Source of the DNA: Propionivibrio sp.
Lineage (GTDB): Bacteria > Pseudomonadota > Gammaproteobacteria > Burkholderiales > Rhodocyclaceae
Assembly (NCBI GenBank): GCA_003249625.1
Contig: QKII01000267.1
Location: forward strand, 1-6,054
Direction: 5' to 3'
DNA length: 6,054 nt
Part shown: piece by piece, positions 5,215 through 6,054 of the stretch
Position numbering within the stretch: the first letter of the stretch is position 1
Layout of the letters: each line of letters opens with the position of its first letter
The notes under the pieces: generated by a model
Database searches by the model: none
What the model was told of the DNA's origin: nothing
What the model saw: only the letters and a program-made list of their open reading frames with translations
Program-made: the position numbers and the translations under genes

Positions 5215-6054
5215 ATGGACTTCCGCCAATTCCGCTATTTCGTTGTAGCCGCCGAGGAACTTCACTTTGCCCGTGCGGCAGAAAAGCTGGGAATCGCCCA
5301 ACCGGCACTGAGCCAACAAATCAAGTCGCTTGAAGAGCAACTCGGCGTGCGGCTGTTCCACCGTGCCAAGCGCAGCGTCACGCTGACCGAGACGGGTACG
5401 GCCTTTCTCCACGAGGCAAGGGGAACGCTGACGCAGGCGGAAAAGGCCTTGCGTACAGCGAGGGACACGGCGCGCGGCGAAGCGGGGCACATTGACATCG
5501 GGCTCGTCGGATCAGTGATGTACGAGCCGCGCTTCCCGCGACTGCTCGCCGATTTCAGCAAAAATCGTCCTGGCGTACGCATTTCACTTCACGAAACGCC
5601 AATCCTCACGCAGATAGACGCGGTTCGCTCGCGACAGCTCGACATCGCCATCATCCGCGATCCAATCCCGTCAAGCACGCTGGAAGATGTCGACTATTTC
5701 ACGCTGTCCAGCCAGCAACTTGTCATCGCACTACCTGAAGCCCATCGCCTGGCCGCCTGCGAGGCGATCCCACTGGCCAACCTGGCCAATGACGCGTTCC
5801 TCGCTTTTTCCGACCCACCCGGCGTGGGGATGGGGCAGGCTCTTCTCGATCTGAGCCGTACGGCAGGATTCGAGCCACGCATCACCCAAAAGGTGTCCGA
5901 AATCGCCACCCTCGTCAGTCTTGTCGCGGCCGGATTCGGCGTCAGCCTGGTTGCCGAAACCGTCCGCCACCTGCGCCTGCCGGGTGTCTGCTACCGCCCC
6001 ATCGCCGGCGTCGATGCTCCCTCAAACCTGGTCGTGGTGCACCGCCGCTTCGAG
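5215..6054 (+). CDS. LysR family transcriptional regulator (C-terminus cut by window end)
   Basis: The frame is open for 280 codons from the ATG at 5215 to the window end. Family members have about 290-310 residues, so only a short tail is missing. Residues 1-60 form the LysR winged helix-turn-helix: MDFRQFRYFVVAAEELHFAR, then AAEKLGIAQPALSQQIKSLE as the recognition unit and LGVRLFHRAKRSVTLTETG as the wing. A linker helix follows (about 60-90), then the periplasmic-binding-protein-like effector domain from about 91 (GHIDIGLVGS), with DIAIIRDP at 143-150 and the VAAGFGVSLVAE stretch at 237-248. It likely binds the 182-bp region shared with the divergent EamA operon and controls it in response to a small molecule; autoregulation is usual. 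The effector is unknown. No clear Shine-Dalgarno precedes the ATG, so translation may start from a short or weak leader. Confidence 0.92.
   Translation, partial: MDFRQFRYFVVAAEELHFARAAEKLGIAQPALSQQIKSLEEQLGVRLFHRAKRSVTLTETGTAFLHEARGTLTQAEKALRTARDTARGEAGHIDIGLVGSVMYEPRFPRLLADFSKNRPGVRISLHETPILTQIDAVRSRQLDIAIIRDPIPSSTLEDVDYFTLSSQQLVIALPEAHRLAACEAIPLANLANDAFLAFSDPPGVGMGQALLDLSRTAGFEPRITQKVSEIATLVSLVAAGFGVSLVAETVRHLRLPGVCYRPIAGVDAPSNLVVVHRRFE

Noticed and set aside
1..6054. CRISPR array, tRNA or rRNA genes, insertion sequence ends, transposase
   Set aside because: No regularly spaced repeats, cloverleaf-like sequence, terminal inverted repeats or transposase motifs were seen on either strand.

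Overview
The window looks like a chromosomal stretch of a Gram-negative proteobacterium, probably a betaproteobacterium. This rests on moderate G+C, a periplasmic binding protein with an ordinary Sec signal peptide, a LysR-type regulator, a proteobacterial CyuA/YhaM-type enzyme and a possible sigma-54 promoter. The lineage is inferred from gene style and was not checked by a search.

Layout from left to right. Positions 1-134 (minus) hold the first 44 codons of a branched-chain-amino-acid-type ABC transporter substrate-binding protein. Positions 135-1013 are an 879-bp gap with no convincing gene. It holds a 24-bp dyad near the binding-protein gene, a 19-bp near-perfect palindrome in an AT-rich pocket, and a -24/-12 (sigma-54-like) promoter candidate about 115 bp upstream of the next gene. 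Positions 1014-1526 (plus) encode a member of the L-2-amino-thiazoline-4-carboxylic acid (ATC) hydrolase family. After a 160-nt spacer with a hairpin, 1687-3021 (plus, TTG start) encodes a CyuA/YhaM-type L-cysteine desulfidase. Convergent to it are two tandem, paralogous ten-helix DMT/EamA transporters (3069-4109 and 4106-5032, both minus) with an ATGA overlap. Divergent from them, 5215-6054 (plus) is a LysR-type regulator cut by the window end.

Together the genes suggest a locus for sulfur amino acids. The ATC hydrolase-like protein could open a thiazoline or similar cyclic thio compound toward cysteine. CyuA would split cysteine into pyruvate, ammonia and sulfide. The EamA pair, next to a divergent LysR regulator, could export cysteine or a related metabolite. 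Only the pairing of the ATC-hydrolase family with CyuA and the LysR/EamA arrangement are seen directly; substrates and the link between the two halves are inference.

The most unusual non-coding element is the roughly 100-nt leader of the EamA operon. Between a good sigma-70 promoter and the first gene lies a strong intrinsic terminator with ten Ts, oriented with the operon. It is preceded by a small hairpin whose extension would use the same bases as the terminator stem. This looks like a transcription attenuator or an unclassified small riboswitch, or a short stand-alone RNA.
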